NCBI GenBank assembly: GCA_949358305.1
Contig: OX442314.1
Coordinates: 58,537,369-58,601,368 of the forward strand
Source: Strigamia acuminata
Taxonomy: Eukaryota > Arthropoda > Chilopoda > Geophilomorpha > Linotaeniidae
DNA length: 64,000 bases
Direction of reading: 5' to 3'
How positions within the stretch are numbered: the stretch's first letter is position 1; each line of letters starts with the position of its first letter. A program made the position numbers and the translations under genes. The notes under the pieces are model-generated. The model was given only the letters and a program-made list of their open reading frames with translations, did no database searches and was not told the origin of the DNA. This document shows positions 51,190-61,140 of the stretch, in pieces.

Positions 51190-52350
51190 TCCGTTATCGG
51201 ATATTATTTTACGTGGAAATCCGTAACGTAACGCCACGTCGTAGATACATTCAACGATTTTTTCTGCTGAAGGTCTAGCGACGGCGTACAACTCGGGCCA
51301 ACGAGTCGCCACGTCCATTATTACGATAATGTACGCGTTTTTATTTCCCGTAACGGGTTTTGGGCCCATCATATCGACACTTAAGCAATCAAAAGGCGCG
51401 TAAGGCCCTAAGAAAATAGTTTCGAATGGTGATTTACTCCTTGGTTTGCACGCTTGACATCGCTGACATTGGTGGACAAAAAGAGCAATATCTTTTTTCA
51501 TCCCTGTCCAGTGAAAAAGCTGTGTAGCACGATAGAGTGTTCTGCTTACTCCCGCATGGCTGGCAAGCGGGTGCCCGTGTAACAACCACAGTATACGACC
51601 AATTAAGGAGGCAGGTATTACTACCTTTACTGCGGTGTCTGATTCACTCAAGTCATCTTGGTGATTTGGGTGATGTTTCACCAAAAGGCCGTCATCCAAT
51701 AGGTAATCTATGGATTCGTGTGCATAACGGCACTTCTGCCTTCTGGTCAGATTGGGCGGATATTTTCCCGTCAGTACGAATCTAGCTCTGTCCTGACATT
51801 TTTTGTCTAATTTTTGTTGCACAATTATTTCCTCCCTTGTCGGGGGATTGCTTTGCATTTGCTTGCCGACATGAGCGTGGAAGGCGCTTAGAAGCGGGTC
51901 ATTTATTCTCCGCTCTAGCTTAAATTCCCTCTTTGCATCTAGGTAATTGTCAGCAGCTGGTTGGTATAACCGCGTCCAGAATCCACAGAATTTTACATCT
52001 GCCGGAGATGCGGTAGGAATTTCATTCATTTTCCTTAAATCCCAACGGTGACAACTCGTTGGGCAGTAAATGATGCGGGAATCATCCTCGCCATCATCGT
52101 CAGCGTCGATAGGATCTGACACTGGTGCCCGTGACAGAGCATCACCCACGACGTTATATTTGCCGGGCTTGTATTGAATGGTCAAGTCGCATGCCATTAG
52201 TTCTAACTGCCATCTGGCTAGTCGACCAGCTGGCTCCTTTAATTTCATCAGCCATTGTAACGCTTGATGATCTGTGTGGACTACAAATTTGGTATATTCG
52301 AGATAATCTCTGAATTTCCTTATAGCCCACACAACTGCCAAACAATCCAA
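51190..52350 (-). pseudogene. gypsy RNase H-integrase part, truncated
   Basis: LDCLAVVWAIRKFRDYLEY and TDHQALQWL (RNase H end), integrase finger HGHPLASHAGVSRTLYRATQ with CQRCQAC, core VDMMGPKPV (Asp) and IISDNG (Asp). The Glu motif is absent. It is joined to the upstream frame by loss of one A in the run within GCTGAAAAAATTAC. The last 20 codons are unrelated to integrase. Confidence 0.85.
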
Positions 52351-54257
52351 CTCTGTGGCGTTGTAATTTTTTCAGCGCCTTGGAGTTTGCGACTTATAAA
52401 CATGCACGGCAGGTCTTGTTCGACTCCGTCGCGCACGTGTGTTTGGAGCAACGCGGCTCCCAACCCAACTCTGCTGGCGTCCGTATGTAATATGAACGGT
52501 CGGTTTAAGTCGGGTAGAGGCATGACTCCAACTTCGGTCAACATCCTCTTTATCGCATTAAATGCGATGTCACAATCGTTTGTCCACTCGAACTCCATTT
52601 CAGTTTTCAGGAGGTCGGTTATTGGAGCTGCGACCTCAGCAAGACCAGGTAAGAGTCTGCCGAAGAAGTTTATCATCCCCATAAACCTCTGAACCCCCTT
52701 GACATCTTCGGGGGGTGGAAAACGATGAATCGCATCAATTTTCTCGGGGCCGATAGCTAGCCCGTTGACTCCAATGCGATAACCCAGGAAAGCTAATTCT
52801 TTACGGCAAAACTTGCTTTTTCCTGGGTGTACGTGTAACCCAGCTTTTGCCAGCCGGGTGAGCACTTGGTTGATGTGCTCAATGTGCTCTTCGAATGTTT
52901 TTGAGGCAATAACTATGTCATCTAGGTATGCCCATACAAACTGATGTAGGATATCACCCAATACGCTTTCGATTAGTCTCTGAAAGGTACTGGGAGCATT
53001 TACTAAACCAAACGGCATGACGTTGAACATCAACCGTCCAATTGGCGAGTAAAATGCTGTTTTTAGCTTATCCTCTGGCCTCATTTCTACTTGCCAGTAT
53101 CCCTTCGACAGATCCATCGTCGTAACCCAAGAAAAGGGGCTAAGCTCTCTCAAAATGGATTCGATAGACGGCATCTGTATGGGATCTATCTCTGTCACCG
53201 CGTTTAATGGGCGGTAATCAATGCATAGACGCGGATCCGAGCCCGGGCGCATCACGAGCACAACTTGCGTCGCGTATTCTCCCTGGGCCTCGGAGACCAT
53301 ACCGTTGTCCAGCATTTCTTTGCACATTTTTTGCACTATTTCACGTTTTTGCGGGTTTATTCCCTTATACGCAACTCGTATAGGTTTATTATCCGTCAAT
53401 TTAATTTCGTGAATAGCCCTATTCGTTCGGCCCGGTTTTTTCGACAGAATCCCCTCATATTTAAGTAGGACCCTTCGTAGGGCTGCCGCTTCATTTAATT
53501 CTAAAGCGGCGTCGGCGACAAGCGTTTCCACTACATTGTCCCGTTGCAATTCTGCTACGAATGCTTTAAAGTCGTAGTCTTGAACGAATTTCTTTAGGCC
53601 TTTCTCCCACTGTGTCTTGTCGGCCGCTTCTTTTACAAGAGCTGGTGGCACGACAATTGCGGGTCTTTCCTTATCATTTCTGATATAATTCCAAGATTTT
53701 GTTATTGGATTTGGTTGTATTTCCATTATTGCCATGAGGTCTAGGCCCAACAGGAAAATTCTGTCGCACGTGGACAGAACCAGGAAAGGGTGTTGCTCAA
53801 CCCCTCCGATCCACTCCATGGTCAGCAATACAACCCCTTTTGGACGCGCCAATCCGTTGGCGGTTTTAAGACGTACATTCTTATTTACGCCTTTTATTGT
53901 ATCGGTGAGACTCAATGATTCTACTATATCTTCGGAAACGAACGAACGATCTGCTCCCGAGTCTAGCAGTCCCATAATTTTCTCACGTTCTATGGTCATG
54001 GGCAACATACATAGGTGGCTGGTGTGCTCAACCGACACGTTGCACATGAAGACACGAAATTCTTCTGTCTCTTCTTCGACTACTTGAGGTAATTCTTCAA
54101 GCAGTAGGTTCGGTTCTTCCGCTTTAGCCTCAGCATTTGCGGTAATAACCTGCAAAGCGTTGGCTCTGTCTTGGATCTGGGCGTTAGCTATGTCACTACC
54201 CATTTCTTTGACTGGTGGCGGCTTATCGAACCCTTTGTTGAACCCCTTCTTCTTCAT
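52320..54257 (-). CDS. gypsy protease and reverse transcriptase
   Basis: The frame is -1 relative to gag and is open upstream of ATG 54257 into gag. Protease: MGLLDSGADRSFVSEDIV and IFLLGLDLMA. RT: VTTMDLSKGYWQVEM, MPFGLVNAPSTFQ, WAYLDDIVIAS. The start of RNase H: LHTDASRVGLGAALLQ. It ends prematurely at 52320 because of a single-base deletion. Closely related protease-RT text occurs at 58.6-59.9 kb and 63.7-64 kb. Confidence 0.9.
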   Translation of the reverse strand: MKKKGFNKGFDKPPPVKEMGSDIANAQIQDRANALQVITANAEAKAEEPNLLLEELPQVVEEETEEFRVFMCNVSVEHTSHLCMLPMTIEREKIMGLLDSGADRSFVSEDIVESLSLTDTIKGVNKNVRLKTANGLARPKGVVLLTMEWIGGVEQHPFLVLSTCDRIFLLGLDLMAIMEIQPNPITKSWNYIRNDKERPAIVVPPALVKEAADKTQWEKGLKKFVQDYDFKAFVAELQRDNVVETLVADAALELNEAAALRRVLLKYEGILSKKPGRTNRAIHEIKLTDNKPIRVAYKGINPQKREIVQKMCKEMLDNGMVSEAQGEYATQVVLVMRPGSDPRLCIDYRPLNAVTEIDPIQMPSIESILRELSPFSWVTTMDLSKGYWQVEMRPEDKLKTAFYSPIGRLMFNVMPFGLVNAPSTFQRLIESVLGDILHQFVWAYLDDIVIASKTFEEHIEHINQVLTRLAKAGLHVHPGKSKFCRKELAFLGYRIGVNGLAIGPEKIDAIHRFPPPEDVKGVQRFMGMINFFGRLLPGLAEVAAPITDLLKTEMEFEWTNDCDIAFNAIKRMLTEVGVMPLPDLNRPFILHTDASRVGLGAALLQTHVRDGVEQDLPCMFISRKLQGAEKITTPQSWIVWQLCGL

Positions 54258-54262
54258 GAGTG

Positions 54263-54326
54263 GCGCAGACGGTCGAGAAGTTATTTCTTCGCCGCCTGCG
54301 CTGACTCGTTTTTTGACTCGTTTTTT
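54263..54326 (-). promoter_or_regulatory. Programmed -1 frameshift signal: two heptamers and a stem-loop
   Basis: On the minus strand AAAAAAC occurs twice in the gag frame as A AAA AAC (54326-54320 and 54314-54308). After a 6-nt spacer (GAGTCA), GCGCAGGCGG (54301-54292) pairs with CCGTCTGCGC (54272-54263): nine Watson-Crick pairs and one G-U. The loop holds the gag stop (TAA at 54283-54281) and an inner GAAG/CTTC stem. The -1 frame is open into pol. Confidence 0.85.
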
Positions 54327-55768
54327 GCCATGGCGAGTTTAATCTCTGCCATCTGCTTCATTATCGCGTCAAACTTAGCGTCTTCTTTCGCTGTTCTTGG
54401 GCACTCGTTGGAGTAGTGACCCGGTTGGTTACACTTGAAACAGCGAATATTTGATTTGTCTCTTGGGGCTTCAGTCGATTTCTTTTTTTCAGGGTCTACT
54501 TTTGACGGTGGCGTGTAATTTTTTCGAAAATACTTCGGAATTCGGCCGGCATTTGGTTTTAACCTGGCGCGAAATTCCTCTACCGCTCTATCTCGATGGA
54601 TGAGATGTACTAGCGGTCCTTCTTCATCGCAACCCGTTGATAAGGTATCGCGATAGCTTCGTATTTCTTCGTCCGTCGAATAATCGTCTTTTTCTTCTTT
54701 TTCGTCTGATTTTCCGGCATCTTGTCCGGCTTCCTCCCCCTCCTTGACCTCCTCCAGTGTCGCTTGCATTGCTGACGCTGTCGGTGCCTTTTTAGGGGCG
54801 GCCAAAGGGTTGGAAGGCAGCGTGGATGTCAGTTTATTTTTTATTTGCAAACCAACGCTAGCTTCTGCCAGCTCCATTATACCGCTAAGATATTCAGTAG
54901 GGCGCATGATTTTGTCTGTCACCCCATATCTTTCCGCACTCAACTTGAGACGGTTAGCGGTTGCTGCTTTCTCCGCTTCTGGTAAAGCGGAATAGTATCT
55001 CTTCTCGATATCTATCGTGTTCTCGAACAGGAAGGCGCTCATTTCTTCGTAGCTGCCTCCTGTCGGTGCCCTTTCTTCCAGTAGCACCCGTTGCGAGTAC
55101 TCCGACAAACCGCCGAGAAAGAAAAGGTTGAATCCCGTGGCATGAAATTCCATCGGGGCCTTTTCGAACAACAATCTGGCGCGAATGTCGTAATCCATTA
55201 TGGTTTCACCAGGCATCTGGCGAAGACCTCGCATCTTCCGGCTCACCTCTTCGGGTGTCTCGCCGTAGCGTAGGTCGAATCTCATTAAAAAGTCGTCCCA
55301 ATTGACGCCTTTCAATCCTTGGTACCACTCACGTGCCGAGCCTGTCATCAGCTCGACAATACCGTGGGTAAGCATGTCTCCTACGGTGGCTTTAGTGGCA
55401 GTCTTAATTCGAATTACTTCGTCAAGGAAGCGATCTCTCGCTTTCCATGACCCGTCGAAACGGTTCTGAATATAAAATTGCCACCTAATATTCCCGGTGA
55501 CACTCATTGTATCACGCCGGGAGACAGCGTATTTTTTCTTTACGCGGTCGCCAGTACTACGATTACGATCGTTTCGTTTGCTCAGATCGATTCCCTCGGC
55601 TTTTAACGAGCCAAGCAGCGCTCTTCCAAGCTCTCCCATCGTATACTGCCGACCCGTCGAGTCGGTAAACGCGCTTTGTCGGGGAGGGTTCGGAAACACC
55701 TCCCGTCGGTGGTCGCTGTTTCCCAATCGACGTCGTTTCTCTCTAATTAATTTGACTGTGGCACACGC
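54281..55768 (-). CDS. gypsy gag
   Basis: Open from the LTR end; the first ATG in frame is near 55639 (MGELGRALLGSLKAEG), so the true start is uncertain. Capsid region: MLTHGIVELMTGSAREWYQG, then VNWDDFLMRFDLRYG. A Glu/Asp-rich linker follows, then one zinc knuckle (CFKCNQPGHYSNEC) and a Lys/Glu/Asn-rich end that contains the slippery repeats (AKNESKNESAQAAKK). TAA at 54281. No internal defects. Confidence 0.88.
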   Translation of the reverse strand, partial: ACATVKLIREKRRRLGNSDHRREVFPNPPRQSAFTDSTGRQYTMGELGRALLGSLKAEGIDLSKRNDRNRSTGDRVKKKYAVSRRDTMSVTGNIRWQFYIQNRFDGSWKARDRFLDEVIRIKTATKATVGDMLTHGIVELMTGSAREWYQGLKGVNWDDFLMRFDLRYGETPEEVSRKMRGLRQMPGETIMDYDIRARLLFEKAPMEFHATGFNLFFLGGLSEYSQRVLLEERAPTGGSYEEMSAFLFENTIDIEKRYYSALPEAEKAATANRLKLSAERYGVTDKIMRPTEYLSGIMELAEASVGLQIKNKLTSTLPSNPLAAPKKAPTASAMQATLEEVKEGEEAGQDAGKSDEKEEKDDYSTDEEIRSYRDTLSTGCDEEGPLVHLIHRDRAVEEFRARLKPNAGRIPKYFRKNYTPPSKVDPEKKKSTEAPRDKSNIRCFKCNQPGHYSNECPRTAKEDAKFDAIMKQMAEIKLAMAKNESKNESAQAAKK

Positions 55769-56659
55769 CAAGTCAGATCATGTGACCGAGGGGAGAAATC
55801 CTCTCTAGGCACATATCACCCCAGGTTGTCCGGGGTGAAGACGGTTATTAGCCGTTATGGTGCAATATGGTGTAATAACCACTAGTTGCACCCATTTGAG
55901 CTAAGTGCGCAGGTTTTCTGCGCAATATTGAAGCGTGCTGGGCTCGCGCCTTGGCTCAAATCGGGACTCTGAAAAATAACACACAACCACAAACATCACT
56001 GCTTTTGCTCCTGAAAGAAAAGTATTGATAGTGGACTCGTGTTTCTCAGTTTCATCTGCTTGCTTTGTAACAACTTACAAAGCCAGCAATCTTGCTTGGA
56101 TTAGCCGTCGCTAATTCCAGCTATCGTAACGAGAAGTTTCCCGTGTCGCGTGAACCATCGCCGTCGCAGTAGCGCGAACTGCTGCCACCGCCATCGGACG
56201 TGAACGGACGCCTGCCCGAACGTGAACCACCGCCCCGTGCCGTCGTACTTCGTGTGGAAGACTCACCGTGAACCATCATCCGAGGATCATCGTACGTGTG
56301 AGTGAAGACGAGGAAAATAGCCGTAGCCATTTTCCTAACAACTTTGGTTGTCAAGCGCATTCGCCGCGCTTTGTAGCTTGCAACAGTCGTTGCAAGCCCT
56401 TCCATTGTTATTTTCCCGCTCAATTATTCCGCGACTTGTCGTGCTCATTTTATTTAGTCATTTTAACTAGTCATTGTAATTTATAACGAATAAAACCTTT
56501 TGTGTGATTTTTATCATAAATTGTGTCTTTATTTTCCTACTTAATAAACTTAACCCTAGACAAGTTACTGGCCGCTGATTGTAAGTCTTTATAAGCATTC
56601 ACCTGCGGTTTCAAGCCTATTAACTAGTAATTTGCTTGATATCAACCCGGATCGCAGCA
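55757..56659 (-). repeat. 5' LTR of the truncated gypsy element
   Basis: About 903 bp. On the minus strand it starts TGCTGCGATCCGGGTTG and ends GTGTGCCACA. A possible TATA box is GCTTATAAAG at about 56598. GTCTAGGG occurs about 95 bp in, as in the related LTRs. Blocks of ACGATGNTCCTCGG..GGTTCACG are shared with 43.7 and 51.0 kb. The right end abuts the GACGTC end of an inverted repeat at 56660. Confidence 0.7.
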
Positions 56660-56995
56660 GACGTCACCCTTGATTCAAAATGAGGCTGTTGAGTGTAAAC
56701 AAACACAGTACTCATTGATGAATATGGAAACAGATTAGCATTCCATTGGATGCCTTAGGCTAGAGGTGTGCAGGTCATTCCCCACACTATTTCCCTCTCA
56801 TAATCAGTGACTCCCAGTGGCCATTCCCTCCAACACATTCCAGAAAGTTCTAATTCAATCTAGGCATTTATTTGAAGCTTTACAATATTTTTATATTTTT
56901 TACTGCATAAAATAGGTTTTTTTTTTTGCAAATTGTATGTGCATAAAGCGAATTTTTTTGCATAAATATCCTGTGTTTACCAATTAATAACTTTT
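56660..56995 (-). repeat. Inverted repeat R, left copy
   Basis: The reverse complement of 62545-62880 with only scattered differences: it starts GACGTCACCCTTGATTC, and has AGGTGTGCAGGTCATTCCCC, TTCTAATTCAATCTAGGCAT, and ends GTTTACCAATTAATAAC. About 335 bp, noncoding. Confidence 0.9.
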
Positions 56996-57019
56996 CTGAT
57001 ACAGTAGTTAAAAAGGTAC

Positions 57020-57240
57020 ACAAATATCGAATTTATTAAGAAAAATTTTGTAAGGAAATTTATAGAACTGTAACAATTTCCGATGAAATTTAGTGATTTA
57101 TGAAAAAATTTAGTGATTTCCAATGAACTTTGGTGATTTTCTATGAGCTTTGGTGATTTTTGATGAGCTTAAGTGATTTCTGATAAAATTTAGCGATTTT
57201 CATCAAAATGTGTTCGAAAAACGCAAATTTTCATAAAAAT
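57020..57240 (+). repeat. Single divergent copy of the 366-bp unit from 60.3-61.0 kb
   Basis: GAATTTATTAAGAAAAATTT, then GATTTTCATC..AAAACTATTCGG-like text and CATAAAAATTCATTCGGAAA follow the same order as at 60430-60620 and 60800-60990. Confidence 0.65.
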
Positions 57241-57540
57241 TCATTCGGAAATCGCTAAATCTTTTCGGAAATCGCTAAATCTCATTGGAAATCGCTGAAC
57301 CTCATTGGAAATCATCACTAAATTTTATCGAAATCATTAACGTTCACCGGAAATCACTAACGTTCATCGGAAATCACTAACGTTCATCGGAAATCACTAA
57401 AGTTTATCGAAAATCACTAAAGTTTATCGAAAATCACTAAAGTTTATCGAAAATCACTAAAGTTTATCGAAAAATCACTAAAGTTTATTGGAAATCACTA
57501 AATCTTTTCAGAAATCGCAAAATTTCATCGAAATTGTTAA
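57241..57540. repeat. Satellite array, 20-bp unit, about 14 copies
   Basis: Variants of GGAAATCACTAAAGTTTATC in head-to-tail order, most regular at 57340-57480. No spacers, so it is not a CRISPR-like array. Confidence 0.9.
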
Positions 57541-57920
57541 TTTATTTTGTTAAAACAGAAAGAAATCTTTCAGAAATTTTAATTAAATCTATCAAAAAAT
57601 CCATTAAATCTATCAAAAATTCTATCAAATCTATCAAAAGTTCAATTAAAGTCATCATAAAGTTGAAAAAGATAATGTTGTAGAATATTTTAAAGAAATA
57701 TTGAAATTTTACCTGTGGTAATAAACAATTGCTGCAGTTTCCTGTTGAAATTTCAAAGTAGGTAGAAAATAGGTCAAGATTTTAATCCCTTTCCTTTCCC
57801 TAGTCATGTCAACCAATAAAAATGCTGGAGGAGAGCAATGTTAAAAAGTAGGAACAATGTCACATCTGCTGAGCATATGTGGCTTGTGACTATGTGTGAG
57901 AGAGGTCAAGTAGGTAATGT
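57541..57920. other. AT-rich spacer
   Basis: A few ATTAAATCTATCAAAA repeats at 57585-57650 and nothing else. Confidence 0.6.
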
Positions 57921-58046
57921 CCTGTTTCGCCGAATCCTGTTTCGCCGAATCCTGTTTCGCCGAATCCTGTTTCGCCGAATCCTGTTTCGCCGAATCTGAA
58001 TTTCCCGTTTCGCCGAATCGGGAATTCCCGTTTCGCCGAATCGGGA
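57921..58046. repeat. 15-bp satellite with palindromic core
   Basis: CCTGTTTCGCCGAAT five times in tandem, then two 27-bp variants with TTTCGCCGAATCGGGAA. The core TTCGCCGAA is a palindrome around C. Open frames on both strands across it are by-products. Confidence 0.95.
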
Positions 58047-58599
58047 AAAACGAAGCAATCAATAAATTATCAAAATTTTCAAATTTTCAAATTTGTTCGT
58101 TTTTTTTTTTTGTTTTTTGCTTTACTGGAATAAATGCCTCATTATTTACATGCAATTTACAATCAATTATTAATCATTTCCACACATTTCCACACATTTC
58201 CACACATTTTCGAAGTTGCCGGAAATCGCGTACATGATGCCGTCGAAACGTCTTCGTTTACGGCACCAAAAACACGAGGATTCCGTCCCTCGCTGCTACG
58301 ATCGATTTGAAGCTTTCCTGCTTCGCTCGCACGCAAATTTACGGGAATTCATGCCGCGCTTTCAATATTGGCAGCGGCATGACGAAACAGTAAATAATAA
58401 ATTGTTAAACTTTTTTATTTTATTGTTTTAAAACAAAACAAAACAAAACAACCAGGGGTCGCTTACTCATCGTACGTATGCGTCCACCAGACGTTCCATG
58501 TGAATAGCCAATCATGGCTAAGTGTCGTATTTAAATCGTATTTAAATCATAGTATTTCCCGAATAAAATCACTTCAGTCGTTTCAGTCGTTTCTAGTCG
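58047..58599. other. Spacer with small repeats and a 71-codon ORF
   Basis: ATTTCCACACATTTCCACAC (58178 on) and AAAACAAAAC (58432 on) are short repeats. A plus-strand ORF 58216-58431 (RLRLRHQKHEDSVPRCYDRF) has no recognisable family. TTCAGTCG is repeated at 58572-58602. Confidence 0.4.
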
Positions 58600-59935
58600 T
58601 TTCAGCCTGGTGTTCGACGAACTCACGTTTCTGGAACGTGCTTGGGGCATTCACCAAACCGAACGGCATCACGTTGAACATTAATCTTCCTATCGGGGAG
58701 TAGAAAGCCGTTTTTAGCTTGTCTTCGGGTTTGAGCTCCACTTGCCAATACCCCTTTGACAGATCCATGGTGGTTACCCACTTGAAGGGGCTCAGTTCCC
58801 TGAGAATCGAGTCTATTGACGGCATCTGAATCGGGTCTATAACTGTTATCTCATTCAGGGGGCGATAATCTATGCATAGTCGCGGTTCCGAGCCTGGACG
58901 CATCACAAGGACGATCCGCATAGCGTATTCGCCTAGTGCTTGAGTCACTATGCCCTTGTCGAGCATGTCTTGGCACATTTGCGTCACAATGTCCCTTTTT
59001 TGGGGGTTCATCCCCTTGTAAGGCACTCTAATTGGCTTGTCCGTGGTCAAGACTATTTCGTGCACTGCTTCCGTTGTTCGACCGGGTGTCTTGGTCAGAA
59101 TTCTTTCATGTTTTCGAAGCACTCGCCTTAGTAGCGATGCCTCGTTAACACGCAGTGCTGCCTCCTCGACCAATGTTTCCACGACGTTGCTCCTCTGTAA
59201 TTCCAGAGTGAAGGCTGCGAAATCGTAATCTTGGACGAATTTTCGCAGTCCTCGTCCGTATTCCTCTTTGTCCTTGGCTTCGTCCAGTAATTTTTGGGGA
59301 ACCACGGGGACTGGCCGTTCTCCCTCGGGGCTTATCCAGTTCCATGAACGGGTTATCGGGTTCGGCTGAATCTTCAGTTTGGCCATGATATCCATCCCGA
59401 GGAGGAATACTTTGTCGTGGGATGGCAAGACTATGAAGGGGTGGGATAGGTTTCCCCCCTTCCAGTCGATAGTGACGCGAACTACGCCTTTTGGCTTGAC
59501 GTAGCCGTTGGCGGTGAGTAGTTCTACGTTCGCGTTTACTTGTGCCATTTTTTTTTCGATATCCAAATCCTTCACTATGTCTTCGGATATGAATGAACGA
59601 TCCGCTCCTGAATCCAGCAGACCGAACAATTTTTGGTTTTCTATCTCCACTGGCAGCATACACAGTTTCACAATGAGTTTTCGTGACGTTGCAGTGAAAT
59701 ACGCGTAGTTTTTGGGGCTCGACCTCCAGATTGAACGGTAGGTCCGTCCAATCCATGTCGACATCCGGCTTCGTTCTCACTTGCATACTTGTCAATGTCA
59801 CTTTTTCTTCCTTGTTCGGAACGGTCTGTATGCGATCTTTTATCTGTGCCTCTGCCAAGGCATGACCTGCGGGTCCAGTGTGATATTTCTTCTTTTTAAT
59901 TTCCGCGGCTGGCGCATACCATCACACGCTTATCA
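58600..59935 (-). pseudogene. gypsy protease-RT relic, deletion copy A
   Basis: From about 59935 on the minus strand: AEAQIKDRIQTVPNKEE, a frameshift at about 59680-59650, protease LPVEIENQKLFGLLDSGADR, and RT VTTMDLSKGYWQVEL with MPFGLVNAPSTFQ. RT is then joined directly to KREFVEHQA, a segment from between RNase H and integrase, so the YxDD box and RNase H are deleted. It ends abruptly at about 58600. It is a relative of the element at 51-56 kb. 58608-58874 is almost identical to 63737-64000. Confidence 0.85.
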
Positions 59936-60284
59936 ATATTTTTTCATACAACATTTATTTTTTAGCATTTTTATTATGAATCTAATAAATTTTGCTAAAA
60001 ATAACCATCAAAGTCAAATATTTATGGATTCTAAGAAACTAAATGAATGTTTTTAAATTGATTTAGCTAATAAAAAGCATAGTAACTCAAGTAATAACAC
60101 AAATAAAGTAATGAAATCAACATTGCCAGGGCCACTGAGAGTGGATTCGGGCCCTGCTGGTAAAATCAAATTTTTGGGTCTCTACTCTACCAGCTAAAAT
60201 TCACCAAATCTACATGGAATTGAGAAAAAAGTTCGAAATTTGCAATAAAAATCCTCCATGTTTTCAGCTAAATAGTAGTTACAT
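59936..60284. other. AT-rich spacer
   Basis: No supported feature. Confidence 0.6.
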
Positions 60285-61010
60285 TTAAGTTTTTTAAGTG
60301 TTTTAAATGTTTGTGTTTGCCGCTCACGTGTATTTGGTTCATATTCTGTGTCAAAATTCTGTATAAACTCAGGTGAAATCGATTGGTTTATATACACATG
60401 TGTTTATAGTTAAACAGGACCACAAATATTGAATTTATTGAGAAAAGTTTTGGGACGGAATTTTGTTGAAATTTGGCAAATTCCGATGAGATTTTGCAAT
60501 TTTTGAAAGTTTTGGTGATTTTCCATGAACTTTGCCGATTTTCGATAAAATTTCGCAATTTTCATCGAAAACTATTCGGAAAACACGAATTTTTATAAAA
60601 ATTTATTCGAAAATCACTAAATTTCATCAAAAACTACGTATTTAAAGAGTGCTGTTTTTTAAGTGTTTTAAATGTTTGTGTTTGCCGCCGCTCACACGTG
60701 TATTTGGTTCATTTCTGTGTCAAATTGAGTGTAAACTCAGGTGAAATTAATTGGTTTATATACACACGTGTTTATAGTTACCGGTAAACATAGAACCCCA
60801 AATATTGAATTTATTGAGAAAAGTTTTGGACGGAATTTTGTTGAAATTTAGCAAATCCTGATGAGATTTTGCAATTTTTGAAAATTTTTGTGATTTCACA
60901 TGAAATTTACCGATTTTCGATGAAATTTCACGATTTTCAGCGAAAACTATTCGAACAACGCGAATTTTTATAAAAATTCGTTCGGAAATCGCTAAATTTC
61001 ATCGCAATTC
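60285..61010 (+). repeat. Tandem duplication, about 366-bp unit
   Basis: TTTTTAAGTGTTTTAAATGT at about 60289 recurs at 60655, with GTATTTGGTTCAT, AACTCAGGTGAAAT, TATTGAATTTATTGAG and AAAACTATTCG following in both. A divergent partial third copy is at 57020-57240. Confidence 0.85.
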
Positions 61011-61140
61011 ATCGCAATTTATCACTAAATTTCATCGTAAATCGCCATATTTCATCGTAAATCGCCATATTTCATCGTAAATCGCCATATTTTATCGTTA
61101 AATCGCCATATTTCATCGTAAATCGCCAAATTTTACATGA
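60985..61140. repeat. Satellite array, 20-bp unit, about 7 copies
   Basis: AAATCGCCATATTTCATCGT in tandem, related in length and sequence to the array at 57241-57540 and likewise placed after the 366-bp unit. Confidence 0.9.

Larger units (their letters stand above)
51130..56659 (-). mobile_element. Ty3/gypsy element, 3'-truncated, with opposed LTR at its broken end
   Basis: On the minus strand: LTR (56659-55757), gag, frameshift signal, protease-RT, RNase H-integrase. Integrase stops making sense after IISDNG at about 51190, so the Glu of the DDE triad, the C-terminus and a same-orientation 3' LTR are missing. Instead an LTR of the same family lies beyond in the opposite orientation (45224-51110). 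An A-run deletion also breaks pol at about 52355-52370. Confidence 0.8.

Noticed and set aside
57241-57540. Possible CRISPR-like array
   Set aside because: Units are contiguous without unique spacers, there are no cas genes, and the setting is eukaryotic.
57841-58237. Overlapping ORFs with CFAES or SAKQD repeats
   Set aside because: Translation of the 15-bp satellite on both strands.
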